Positions 30,239-38,556 of a DNA stretch of 64,000 nt are shown here, piece by piece (positions within the stretch are counted from its first letter, which is position 1; each line of letters starts with the position of its first letter). A model generated the notes under the pieces. That model did no database searches and was not told the origin of the DNA. It saw nothing but the letters and a program-made list of their open reading frames with translations. The translations under genes were made by a program, and so were the position numbers. The DNA comes from SAR92 clade bacterium H455 (lineage in GTDB: Bacteria > Pseudomonadota > Gammaproteobacteria > Pseudomonadales > Porticoccaceae): positions 992,001 to 1,056,000 of the forward strand of contig CP103416.1 of the NCBI GenBank assembly GCA_024802545.1. The letters run 5' to 3'.

Positions 30239-31987
30239 CTAGTCCTTGGTAATACGATTAGCTTCTTCAATACTAATTAGACCAAGCGCCGCCTTGCGTA
30301 AAGCGGAACTGCGCAATGGTCTAAACCCTTCCTTGATCGCCGCGTCGAGAATATCCAGCGAGCTGCCCCCTTGCATAATAATCCGTGAAATGGTCGGGGT
30401 AATTTTCAATGTTTCATAAACCCCCACGCGACCTTTATAACCATTGGTGCAGAGAGTGCAGCCCACCGGCTTAAAAACGGTAATCTGTTCTCGGGGAATG
30501 CCAATATCATCAAAGCCCTCTTCGCTGAGCACCTTGTCGGGAATATCATCAAAGGGTTGGCGGCAGCGAGAGCAGAGTTTGCGCCCGAGGCGCTGGGCGA
30601 TAATCAAATTCACCGAGGTCGCCACATTAAACGCCGGCACACCCATATTGAGTAATCTGGTCAAGGTCTCAGGGGCACTGTTAGTGTGCAGTGTCGAGAG
30701 CACCAGGTGACCGGTCTGGGCCGCCTTAATCGAGATCTCCGCGGTCTCCAGATCGCGAATCTCACCGACCATCACCACATCCGGATCCTGACGTAAAAAT
30801 GAGCGCAGCGCCTCGGCAAAAGAGAGCCCCACACGCATATTGATCTGGGTTTGGTTAATGCCCTCCATATTGATTTCAATAGGATCTTCAGCCGTGGAGA
30901 TATTGCGCTCCGTGGTGTTGAGTATATTGAGCCCGGTATAAAGCGACACAGTCTTGCCACTACCGGTTGGCCCGGTCACCAGAATCATTCCCTGGGGTCG
31001 TGCCAGGGCATCCATATAGAGCTGCTTCTGATCGTCCTCGTAGCCCAGAGCCTCAATCCCCATCTTGGCACTGCTGGGGTCGAGGATACGCAGCACAATT
31101 TTTTCACCAAACTGCAGGGGCAAGGTATTCACTCGAAAATCAATGGCCTTGTCCTTCGAGAGCTTTAATTTAACCCGACCATCCTGGGGCACGCGGCGCT
31201 CGGAGATATCCATGCGCGACATAACCTTTAAACGTGCCGCCAGACGCGGGGCCAAATTGGCCGGTGGGCGTGACATCTCCTGCAAAATTCCGTCGACGCG
31301 AAAGCGCACCCGATAGGATTTTTCGTAGGGTTCAAAGTGGATATCCGAAGCCCCCAGGCGAATAGCATCGAGCAGCATCTTGTTGACAAAGCGCACAATC
31401 GGCGCGTCGTCATCCCCATTACTCTCAGCGCCCTCTGGAGAATCGGCGTTTTCATCCACCGCCTCCATATCCAGATCGTCCAGATGCACATCATCCATAG
31501 TGCCCAGGGCCTGGCCTATATCACTCTCACTGTTGCTTTCCTGCCATTTCTCCAAGGCTTCAGTGATATCCGAGTAGAGAGCCAGTACAGGTTCCACTGC
31601 TACACCGGTCTGAAATTGAATCTCGCTAATGGCCCGCTGATTAGTCGGATCGGCAATCGCCAAAAACAGCCGCTGACCCCGGACCATCAGAGGGATTGCC
31701 TGATGCTTTTTCAGCAGCTTGCTGTCCACCACATCGAGAGGGAAATAGTCAGGGTTGTGTTTGTCGAGGGCGTAGAGGGGAATACCAAATTCTTTTGAAG
31801 CAGACTCGCCAATCTGATGTGACGAGAGCAGCTGTTTGTCGCAGAGATACTGCACCAGAGAGATTTTTTTCATTTTGGCGCTGGCGCTGGCCTCTTCTAT
31901 TACCGTTGCAGCAATAAGCTGATCATCTACCAAGCGCTTGGGCAGTCCATGCAATGCAATCTGGGGCATATTCATAACAGCGTTCAT
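30239..31987 (-). CDS. pilB: Type IV pilus extension ATPase PilB
   Basis: Hexameric cytoplasmic ATPase that drives pilus assembly. The 582 residues include the MshE N-terminal domain (about 50-160), GASDIHFEPYEKSYRVRF, Walker A VTGPTGSGKTVSLYTGL, the Asp box, Walker B DPDVVMVGEIRDLETAE, the His box TGHLVLSTLHTNSA and the zinc cysteines CSRCRQP and CTLCTNGYKG. The AAGGA site is only one base from the first ATG, so the in-frame ATG at 31975, 11 bases downstream of it, is probably the real start. Confidence 0.95.
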   Translation of the reverse strand: MNAVMNMPQIALHGLPKRLVDDQLIAATVIEEASASAKMKKISLVQYLCDKQLLSSHQIGESASKEFGIPLYALDKHNPDYFPLDVVDSKLLKKHQAIPLMVRGQRLFLAIADPTNQRAISEIQFQTGVAVEPVLALYSDITEALEKWQESNSESDIGQALGTMDDVHLDDLDMEAVDENADSPEGAESNGDDDAPIVRFVNKMLLDAIRLGASDIHFEPYEKSYRVRFRVDGILQEMSRPPANLAPRLAARLKVMSRMDISERRVPQDGRVKLKLSKDKAIDFRVNTLPLQFGEKIVLRILDPSSAKMGIEALGYEDDQKQLYMDALARPQGMILVTGPTGSGKTVSLYTGLNILNTTERNISTAEDPIEINMEGINQTQINMRVGLSFAEALRSFLRQDPDVVMVGEIRDLETAEISIKAAQTGHLVLSTLHTNSAPETLTRLLNMGVPAFNVATSVNLIIAQRLGRKLCSRCRQPFDDIPDKVLSEEGFDDIGIPREQITVFKPVGCTLCTNGYKGRVGVYETLKITPTISRIIMQGGSSLDILDAAIKEGFRPLRSSALRKAALGLISIEEANRITKD

Positions 31988-32267
31988 CCTTAATAAGCAG
32001 TACCGGCAAGTCTACTTAGGGTTTTTATTCTGTGTCGTGCCAAGTTCCACAGAAGCAAAAATATTTTGTGCGCCAGATAACAGTCTATTTAAAAACAGTT
32101 GGCATAGCTGGCTGACTCGGTCAGCAAATGCTAACGCTGTAGCAGCTTGTTTTGTTTTTTATAAGGCCGGTTTAAAAAAAAAGGCTTTCTTCACAGGCGG
32201 GGTTTAAAGGTTTTCTTTAAACAATTTCAAAATTGAAAAAGAAAAAGCAAAAAATCCAATTTGTACT

Positions 32268-32312
32268 GACAAAAAAAGTCACAAACTGACAGAGAGATGT
32301 TAGTTGGCGACA
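32268..32312. promoter_or_regulatory. Possible PilR sites upstream of pilA
   Basis: GACA occurs at 32268, 32288 and 32309, on the strand whose complement reads TGTC, with spacing of 20 and 21 bp, that is two helical turns. The blocks lie about 80-120 bp upstream of the sigma-54 promoter, where PilR enhancer sites (TGTC core in Pseudomonas) would be expected. Assignment is by analogy only. The remaining 31988-32475 spacer is AT-rich with no convincing gene. Confidence 0.35.
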
Positions 32313-32388
32313 GAATAAAGCCTATGATTTTGGTTTTAAGAAAAATGTAAAACATCTAAGTTATTGAAATTAAAATATAAAGTGATTT

Positions 32389-32404
32389 TGGCACAGCAAT
32401 TGCT
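32389..32404 (+). promoter_or_regulatory. Sigma-54 (RpoN) promoter of pilA
   Basis: TGGCAC-AGCAA-TTGCT matches the sigma-54 consensus TGGCAC-N5-TTGCW exactly, with ten bases between the invariant GG and GC. The predicted start is about 32415, about 60 bases before pilA. RpoN-PilR control of the major pilin is known in Pseudomonas. Confidence 0.85.
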
Positions 32405-32475
32405 ATCCCCTTAGCGTGCAAAGTCATTTGCCAGTTAACTGGAATAACGAATTTTTAATCTAACGGAGAGTAACT

Positions 32476-32940
32476 ATGAAAACGAATAGAAAACAAAGTG
32501 GTTTTACCCTAATCGAACTGATGATCGTTGTGGCGATTATTGGTATTTTGGCGGCAGTGGCATTGCCTGCTTATAAGGATTACTCAATCAAGGCGAAGAT
32601 GTCGGAAGTGATTTTGGCTGGTTCTGCCTGTCGTACTGCTATTACAGAAATTGCTCAAACTGCTACCACGTTGCCGGCTGCTGGTGCTTGGGGATGTGAA
32701 AGTGCTTCAGCTACATCTCAATACGTGGCTTCTATAGCTACTAATGCGACTGGAGTTGTTACTATAACAGTTCAAGGTATAGATGCTGCAGTAAACGGAG
32801 GTGCTGTTCTTATGACTCCTTATGCTGCAGCTGCGGATACCGCTATTACTGCAGGTAGTGGAGTGTTTCGCTGGGTTTGTAATTCGGCAGATGTTGATGA
32901 CTTGCCCATCAAGTATCTTCCCGGTTCATGCAGAGGTTAA
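32476..32940 (+). CDS. pilA: Type IV major pilin PilA
   Basis: Major subunit of type IVa pili. The 154-residue precursor has a seven-residue basic leader ending in Gly (KTNRKQSG) before the cleavage point and [20 protein letters not shown], the N-terminal helix with Glu5. The C-terminus has the cysteine pair that closes the D-loop (FRWVCNSAD and PGSCRG). GGAGAG precedes the ATG. Transcribed divergently from pilBCD under a sigma-54 promoter; a bidirectional terminator follows. Base composition and the small-residue-rich middle part are those of a fast-evolving pilin. Confidence 0.96.
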   Translation: MKTNRKQSGFTLIELMIVVAIIGILAAVALPAYKDYSIKAKMSEVILAGSACRTAITEIAQTATTLPAAGAWGCESASATSQYVASIATNATGVVTITVQGIDAAVNGGAVLMTPYAAAADTAITAGSGVFRWVCNSADVDDLPIKYLPGSCRG

Positions 32941-32952
32941 TGCTTAGGAAAT

Positions 32953-32982
32953 AAAAAAAGGCTCCCTTGGGAGCCTTTTTTT
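32953..32982. terminator. Bidirectional terminator between pilA and nadC
   Basis: AAAAAAAGGCTCCC-TT-GGGAGCCTTTTTTT is a perfect 14-bp inverted repeat with A and T tracts on both sides, so it can end both pilA (plus) and nadC (minus). Confidence 0.92.
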
Positions 32983-32998
32983 ATGCCGTTCTAAATGC

Positions 32999-33940
32999 CT
33001 AATCCACCAAACGCATCGACAAATCCACCGCGCGAATATGCTTGGTAATACTCCCAGATGAAATAAAGTCCACCGCCCCATGGCTGTAAGCCTTAATTTT
33101 CTCTTCGGTAATATCCCCTGACACTTCAATCCTAGTTTCACCCAAGTCTATGGATGACAGCGCCTCTATGTCCGCCGCTGAGAAGTTATCCAACATCACG
33201 ACATCTGCTTTGGCGGCCAGTGCCTGATGCAGTTCCTCCAGAGTTTCCACCTCAACTTCCACTAGCTTATCCGCGGCGATTTCACGGGCTTTGGCTATGG
33301 CTTTGCCGATGCCGCCGCAGGCGGCTATATGGTTTTCTTTGATCAGAAAAGCGTCGTAGAGACCTATGCGATGATTTTGGCAGCCGCCCACTGCTGCGGC
33401 ATATTTTTGTGCCAGACGCAGGCCGGGAAGGGTTTTGCGGGTGTCGAGTATTTTAATTTGGCCGTTGGCGCTGTTTAAACTGATATCGGTGTATTGGCGA
33501 GCGCTGGTGGCGGTGGCGGAGAGCGTCTGCAAAAAATTCAGTGCGGCGCGCTCGCCGGTTAACAACACTCTGGTATTGCCGCGCAGGGTAAACAGCTTTT
33601 GGTTGGGGCTGACACTGTCGCCTTCATTAATATGCCATTCGACCTCTGTGCTTTGGTGGCTTCCATCTGTCTGCTCGGCCGCAGCGCTGTCCAACTGGCG
33701 AAACACCTCATCGACCCAGGGGCGTCCGCAGATCACTGCCGGATCACGGCAGATCACCACTGCTGTGGCGCGCTGCTGTTGCGGGATTAGCTGGGCGGTA
33801 ATATCGCCACTGCCAATATCTTCCGCGAGGGCACGGGCCACACAGTGGGGAATGTCGGCGGCAATTGCCTTGAGAAGGTCGCTGGATACTGTTGGCATTG
33901 GAGCCTGTTTGCTGTTGGCCATTGGCGTCTCTATCATCAT
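32999..33940 (-). CDS. nadC: Nicotinate-nucleotide pyrophosphorylase (carboxylating)
   Basis: Quinolinate phosphoribosyltransferase of NAD synthesis. Up to 313 residues; about 290-300 is usual, so translation may begin at an internal Met (33922 or 33898). Motifs: ALAEDIGSGDITAQLIP, GERAALNFLQTLSATAT, ILDTRKTLPGLRLAQKYA, NHRIGLYDAFLIKENHI, VEVETLEELHQAL, VMLDNFSAADI and ISSGSITKHIRAVDLSM. It stands alone on the minus strand between pilA and the DUF1631 gene, as in pseudomonads. Confidence 0.95.
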   Translation of the reverse strand: MMIETPMANSKQAPMPTVSSDLLKAIAADIPHCVARALAEDIGSGDITAQLIPQQQRATAVVICRDPAVICGRPWVDEVFRQLDSAAAEQTDGSHQSTEVEWHINEGDSVSPNQKLFTLRGNTRVLLTGERAALNFLQTLSATATSARQYTDISLNSANGQIKILDTRKTLPGLRLAQKYAAAVGGCQNHRIGLYDAFLIKENHIAACGGIGKAIAKAREIAADKLVEVEVETLEELHQALAAKADVVMLDNFSAADIEALSSIDLGETRIEVSGDITEEKIKAYSHGAVDFISSGSITKHIRAVDLSMRLVD

Positions 33941-33963
33941 TTTTAGGTGATCGTACTCTGTTG

Positions 33964-33991
33964 CTGAAAGCCTTGCTGGGCTGGCTTTCAG
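33964..33991. repeat. Hairpin upstream of nadC
   Basis: CTGAAAGCC (33964-33972) pairs perfectly with GGCTTTCAG (33983-33991) across a ten-base loop, in the divergent nadC/DUF1631 spacer (33941-34197). Possibly an operator; no further signal recognised in the spacer. Confidence 0.4.
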
Positions 33992-34197
33992 TCGAGGGCC
34001 GGGATTATAGCAGCAATGAATAGGGGGTTATTTGTTGCTGAGAAAATTTAGCCGCGTTTTTTTATGTGAACTGGTTCAAAAAGGTCCATACTTGAACGAT
34101 TAATTAGCCGGTTATTAATTAATGAGCAAATAGCCGGTCGACCAGTAGAGGCAGTAGAGACTAGTAAAGTAGAGTCGCGCCATGAGGATGGCAGGTA

Positions 34198-36930
34198 ATG
34201 AGCAAGGAATCTCATCACACAGAGCAACAGCTGCTAACGTCGTTGAGGCATTGCTGCCAGCAACATCTTGCGGCTGCCTTTGATAAATTCCAACCAATTG
34301 CCAGCGCCAAACTCACCGCACTGGCGGAAAAGGCCCCCAGCAACCGCCTACAAACGCTCTATTTCGACACCCAGCGACTGCTGCGTCTGCAAGGCGCAGA
34401 GATTGAGTGGCGCACCATCGACAGCGCACTGCAGCCACTTTCGCTGCCTGGGTCTCTGCTATCTAATTCTGCGCTCTCTGATTCACCGCTTTCTAATTCA
34501 CCGCTATCCGATCTTTCTCAGGATATAAGCAGCCGGACTGCGCAGTTTATGGCCGTCGAGAACGGTGCGGAAACTGTAGCTGCAAGCAAAAGTCCGAAGA
34601 CAAAAGGGCGCTCAGGTCGCGGTGCCGGCGACAGTCTTAAGCTCGTCGAGCATGAGGATCTCGAGGTAATGATTGCCCTGGATAATAGTTCCAGTTCGGT
34701 GCGCGAGGCCTTGGGCAGCGAGCTCTATGAGCTGGAGGGGCGTTTTACATCTCTCGTTACTCAGTGCGGCTATAGCCATAGCGGACTGCCACTGTCACCT
34801 GATGCCCTGCTTGAGGCTTTTGCCAAAGCCCTAGATGATGATGTTATCGCCCTTGAAGTGCAGTTGGAGCTGGTGAAGATCTTTGCTGAGGTCTGCTTTG
34901 ATCAGTCCTATGGCGAGATGCTCTGCTTGCTGATTGACCAGCTGGCGGAGGCTGGCTTTGAATTAGTCGAGAGCACTGGGACTGACCAGAGGTCACCGCG
35001 ACCAAAATCCTCTGTGCATAAGACTGAGTTTAAGGAGGGAGCGCTAAAGGAATTAGAGCACAGGGACCAAGAGCACAGGGATCATAAGGACCAGAAAGAG
35101 CCCAGACTTGCCAGTAATAAAGCTACTCCTGCTGCTGCAGAGCCCACTGATTCAAATTCTTTGAGTGCTAGGAGTTCTGAGAGTGCCAGGAGTTCTGAGA
35201 GTTCTGAGAGTTCTGAGAGTTCTGAGAGTTCTGAGAGTTCTGAGAGTTCCATTCCAGCAGAAGGGGTGAAAGAGCAGAGTCCAGCTTATGGGGATGAGCC
35301 TTTAATTGCCAATACTCGTATCCAGACAGAACTGCTGGCCAAAATCAGCTCGATGCTAGAAAACGCGGAGCAGGATGCCCGGATTGAACTATCTCAGCAG
35401 GCCGGCAGCGCAGAGAGCAGTCCATCTGGCTCTTTATCTGGCTCTTCATTTAGCTCTTCATCTAGCTCTTCATTTAGTTCTTCATCTGGTAGGGCAGCAT
35501 CCAGCAGGGCACAAACCAGGCGCCCCTGTATGGATAAACCCCAGCTGTTTGCCGAGATCAATAAACATGTCAACCATCTGGTGAACCACGGCAGTGAGTT
35601 GGCCAGCAATGGCCAGATTACACGAGATCTGGCTGCAGCGATCAAGCAGTTGGGCCGCGGCAATGAATCTGCAGAGGGCGGTCGTCTGCACCGCAATGAC
35701 GCCAGTGTCTTTCAAGTGGTGGAAAATACTTTTGCCAGTTTTGGTGAATCCATGGTGGTGGCACCGGAAGTGCGCCAGCTGATTAATCGCTGTGAGGTTC
35801 CGATGCTCAAGTTGGCGCTAAAAAAGCCGGTACTCTTTGAGCAGGAAAACCATCCCATTAGGCGGCTGTTTAATGAGATGGCTAAATATGCCATAGGCCT
35901 GGAGCAGGGCGATTGCGAAGATAATAAAATTTATCAGCAGATGCTTAAGCTTGCTGAAACCATGAGTGCGGACTCCTTTGAAGAGCGCAATCTGCCCCTA
36001 ATGCTCAGTGAATTTATGAGTATTATTGATCGCGATAAGCGGGTTACTTCAGTCTTTGAGAGGCGCGAGATCGAGCGTGTGGCGGCTCGTGAAAAGGTCA
36101 ACTGGGCGCGCACCCGGGTGGAGCAAGAGGTGGCCAAACGCATGGTGGGTAACGACCATGCCCAGGGGATTATCGATTTTGTGCAGCGCAGCTGGTGTCT
36201 GGTGCTGCATATGGCCCATCAGCAAAAAGGCGAGGCCAGCAGCGACTGGCAGGTGGCGCTTAAATTGCTGGATAACCTGCTCTATTTAGCCAGTCGCCCG
36301 ATCAGTGAAAAAGATATTAAATACCGTCGCGAGTTAATTAGGCATCTGGATCTGCGCCTCGGGCATATCTCCACTGATATAGCTCAGCGCAGCTTGCAGA
36401 TCCAACAGCTTAGCGATGCCTTGGGACTCAACCCAGAACCCCAGCGCTCGGCTAAGATCACCGAGATCGCCCCTGCAGCGAAAAAGTGGGCCAATAAAAT
36501 GGTCAGGAAATACCGTCATGGAAAGGGCTCCGAGGCTGAAGATGCCCTGGTACCTGAGGTAAAACGGGTATTGATGTCGGCAGTGAAAACTGAGCTGCCG
36601 GGGAAGAATATTGCACAGGCTGTGCATGATGCCGAGGCTATAGATAGCGAAGCCCAACGCCGACTCGCAGCGATGAAAACCGGCTGCTGGATCGAGTTGG
36701 GCGGTGATATCAAAGCCCACAAACGGGGCAAGTTGGCGGGCATCGTTGGGCCCTCTTGGAAGTATGTGTTTGTCGATAATCAGGGTAAATTAATTGCCGA
36801 GCGCGACAGAGCGCGCTTGGCGGTGGATATTTTGAATGGTACTGTCACGGTTTTAGATAATTCCTATCTTTTTGATAAAGCCATTAAACAGGCAATCACG
36901 CAAATTAAAGGATTGCCCGTCGCGAGCTAG
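34198..36930 (+). CDS. DUF1631 family protein with Ser-rich repeats
   Basis: A 910-residue cytosolic protein of unknown function. The N-terminal region (about 1-80) and the C-terminal half (about 440-900, with MDKPQLFAEINKHVNHLVNH, LKKPVLFEQENHPIRRLFNEM and the final GCWIEL... PilZ-like SWKYVFVDNQGKLIAERDRA segment) look like DUF1631. The middle holds three low-complexity blocks coded by tandem repeats: a 15-bp unit (34459-34518), a 9-bp unit coding Ser-Ser-Glu (35191-35250) and a 12-bp unit (35425-35484). Genomic order nadC-DUF1631-ampD-ampE equals that of Pseudomonas. Function is not known. Confidence 0.85.
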   Translation: MSKESHHTEQQLLTSLRHCCQQHLAAAFDKFQPIASAKLTALAEKAPSNRLQTLYFDTQRLLRLQGAEIEWRTIDSALQPLSLPGSLLSNSALSDSPLSNSPLSDLSQDISSRTAQFMAVENGAETVAASKSPKTKGRSGRGAGDSLKLVEHEDLEVMIALDNSSSSVREALGSELYELEGRFTSLVTQCGYSHSGLPLSPDALLEAFAKALDDDVIALEVQLELVKIFAEVCFDQSYGEMLCLLIDQLAEAGFELVESTGTDQRSPRPKSSVHKTEFKEGALKELEHRDQEHRDHKDQKEPRLASNKATPAAAEPTDSNSLSARSSESARSSESSESSESSESSESSESSIPAEGVKEQSPAYGDEPLIANTRIQTELLAKISSMLENAEQDARIELSQQAGSAESSPSGSLSGSSFSSSSSSSFSSSSGRAASSRAQTRRPCMDKPQLFAEINKHVNHLVNHGSELASNGQITRDLAAAIKQLGRGNESAEGGRLHRNDASVFQVVENTFASFGESMVVAPEVRQLINRCEVPMLKLALKKPVLFEQENHPIRRLFNEMAKYAIGLEQGDCEDNKIYQQMLKLAETMSADSFEERNLPLMLSEFMSIIDRDKRVTSVFERREIERVAAREKVNWARTRVEQEVAKRMVGNDHAQGIIDFVQRSWCLVLHMAHQQKGEASSDWQVALKLLDNLLYLASRPISEKDIKYRRELIRHLDLRLGHISTDIAQRSLQIQQLSDALGLNPEPQRSAKITEIAPAAKKWANKMVRKYRHGKGSEAEDALVPEVKRVLMSAVKTELPGKNIAQAVHDAEAIDSEAQRRLAAMKTGCWIELGGDIKAHKRGKLAGIVGPSWKYVFVDNQGKLIAERDRARLAVDILNGTVTVLDNSYLFDKAIKQAITQIKGLPVAS
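34459..34518 (+). repeat. 15-bp in-frame tandem repeat in DUF1631 gene
   Basis: Four units of the type CTATCTAATTCTGCG / CTCTCTGATTCACCG / CTTTCTAATTCACCG, giving Leu-Ser-Asn/Asp-Ser-Pro repeats. Confidence 0.75.
35191..35250 (+). repeat. 9-bp in-frame tandem repeat (Ser-Ser-Glu) in DUF1631 gene
   Basis: About six and a half perfect copies of AGTTCTGAG, with two interrupted copies just upstream (from about 35172). Perfect identity implies recent slippage; unit length multiple of three keeps the frame. Confidence 0.85.
35425..35484 (+). repeat. 12-bp in-frame tandem repeat in DUF1631 gene
   Basis: Five units of TCTGGCTCTTTA / TCTGGCTCTTCA / TTTAGCTCTTCA type, coding Ser-Gly/Ser-Ser-Ser/Phe blocks. 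Confidence 0.75.
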
Positions 36931-36943
36931 CGGATCGCCCCTT

Positions 36944-37486
36944 ATGCAGATAGAAAACGGTTGGCTCAGTTGTGCCACGCAGATGCCATCGCCGAATACA
37001 GACCAGCGTCCCCAGATTGCGGATATTAGTCTGCTGGTGATCCACAATATTAGTTTGCCGCCCAATCAGTTTGGCGGTGGTCATATTGGCGAGTTTTTCA
37101 CTAACTGCTTGGATCCTGAGGCGGATGCCTATTTTGCCGAGATCTGCCACCTCAAAGTCTCCTCCCATCTGCTGATTGATCGCCATGGCAAGATCACCCA
37201 ATTTGCCAGTTTTAATCAACGGGCCTGGCATGCGGGGGTGTCTCAGTTTGAAGAGCGCTTTAACTGCAATGATTTTTCCATTGGCATTGAGATGGAAGGG
37301 GCGGATCATATTCCCTACACTGAGGTGCAATATCAGGTGCTGGCGGAGGTCAGCAAAGCACTTCTGGAAACTTACCCGTTAATTAGTGCGGATCGTATTG
37401 TCGGCCACAGTGATATTGCGCCTGGGCGCAAAACCGATCCCGGACAGGCGTTTCAGTGGGACCACTACAAACAACTGCTCGGCTGA
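36944..37486 (+). CDS. ampD: 1,6-anhydro-N-acetylmuramyl-L-alanine amidase AmpD
   Basis: Cytosolic zinc amidase of muropeptide recycling that strips the peptide from anhydroMurNAc. ATG at 36944 (MQIENGWL) gives 180 residues against 183 in E. coli; the frame open from 36872 runs inside the previous gene. Zinc ligands are in LLVIHNISLP, the fold motif FLIDRHGKI appears as LLIDRHGKITQF, and the active end is IVGHSDIAPGRKTDPG (His and Asp). Followed after 31 bases by ampE. In enterobacteria and pseudomonads loss of AmpD derepresses AmpC; no ampR-ampC pair is in this window. Confidence 0.95.
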   Translation: MQIENGWLSCATQMPSPNTDQRPQIADISLLVIHNISLPPNQFGGGHIGEFFTNCLDPEADAYFAEICHLKVSSHLLIDRHGKITQFASFNQRAWHAGVSQFEERFNCNDFSIGIEMEGADHIPYTEVQYQVLAEVSKALLETYPLISADRIVGHSDIAPGRKTDPGQAFQWDHYKQLLG

Positions 37487-37517
37487 GTCCGTGCCGATGC
37501 AAACACAGAGGTAAAGA

Positions 37518-38495
37518 GTGCATTTTTTAATTATTTTAATCGCCATTGCAGTGCTGGAAAGCAATGGACAGCTAGCTTTTATTCAGCGTGATATCTGGGT
37601 GCAGAAGTGGCATGGGGCACTGGCCAAGCTTTTGTCCTCAACATTATTGTCGTCCAAGTTGCCCTCTTTGGAAAATAATTCAACGCTAAACGTTTTGGCC
37701 TTTGTGCTGATTCCGGTGGTGGTTTTGCAGCTGGTGCTTTGGTACCTGGGCAGCGGCATACTGGTATTTTTAGTTGAGTTGGCGGTCTTGCTCTACTGCT
37801 TGGGCCGCGGCGATCTCAGTGCTCAGATTGGCGTGCTGCAGTCAGATATCCAGCGCAATGACCTCCAGGCCGCGTTTCATGATGCTGCGGTATTTAATAT
37901 TGGCCATCGCGCCGTTTCAGCGGACAACGCCTCAGGGCTATTTCGCGAACTGGCGGCGAGCCTGCCTTACAGAATGTTTGAACGCAGCTTTGTGGTGGTG
38001 TTCTGGTTCTTTTTCTTGGGTGCGCCTGTGGCTTTAGCCTACCGTTTGTTGGCGCTGCATGGGGATATGCAGTTGCAGGTGGCTGATATTCAAACAGAGC
38101 AGGAGCAAGAAGAGCAGGGCAGCGAAGACGATTCGATTGAGATGTTCAAGCAAGCGACTTCAGATGAGGCCAACAAATTACTTTGGTACCTTGAGTGGAT
38201 TCCAGTGCGGGCTCTGGCTCTGACTCTGGGTTTGATGGGCGACTTTTCCAAGGCCACTGCGCCCTTAAAAGAATTGGTCTTCTGTCCGAAAACGTCTACA
38301 GCTGATGTGCTGCGTCGCTGTGTGTTGGGTGCGCTAAATATTCAGTCGAGGAATGAGGCAGAGTCTTCTGCTGAGGTCGATCAGGCCCTAGACGAGACCG
38401 CAGCCCTCGCTCAGGTGGCCGATATAGTTGCCCTATTTAGACGCTCAATGACCGGTTGGTTGGTGGCGATTGCATTGCTCGTATTGACTAGCTAG
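37518..38495 (+). CDS. ampE: Inner-membrane protein AmpE
   Basis: Regulatory signalling modulator protein family; encoded after ampD as usual. The 325 residues (about 284 in E. coli) show several hydrophobic segments (MHFLIILIAIAVLE at the start, LVLWYLGSGILVFLVELAVL, FVVVFWFFFLGAPVALAY, WLVAIALLVL at the end). Conserved-looking parts are RGDLSAQIGVLQSDIQ, FRELAASLPYRMFERSF and WIPVRALALTLGLMGDF. An acidic insertion (TEQEQEEQGSEDDS) lies near residue 195. GTG start with GAGGTAAAGA upstream. Confidence 0.92.
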   Translation: MHFLIILIAIAVLESNGQLAFIQRDIWVQKWHGALAKLLSSTLLSSKLPSLENNSTLNVLAFVLIPVVVLQLVLWYLGSGILVFLVELAVLLYCLGRGDLSAQIGVLQSDIQRNDLQAAFHDAAVFNIGHRAVSADNASGLFRELAASLPYRMFERSFVVVFWFFFLGAPVALAYRLLALHGDMQLQVADIQTEQEQEEQGSEDDSIEMFKQATSDEANKLLWYLEWIPVRALALTLGLMGDFSKATAPLKELVFCPKTSTADVLRRCVLGALNIQSRNEAESSAEVDQALDETAALAQVADIVALFRRSMTGWLVAIALLVLTS

Positions 38496-38556
38496 TGCTG
38501 GTTATTTAGCTGCCATCTCTTGACTGTGCTCATTGTTCTTTATTGTTTTTTCTTTT

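Noticed and set aside
31938-32207. Plus-strand frame of 89 residues upstream of pilA
   Set aside because: It overlaps the pilB start antisense, has no ribosome site and low-complexity Lys/Phe codons at the end.
35161-35490. Short regular repeats that could suggest a CRISPR array
   Set aside because: Units are 9-12 bp, contiguous and in frame within a coding region; there are no spacers.
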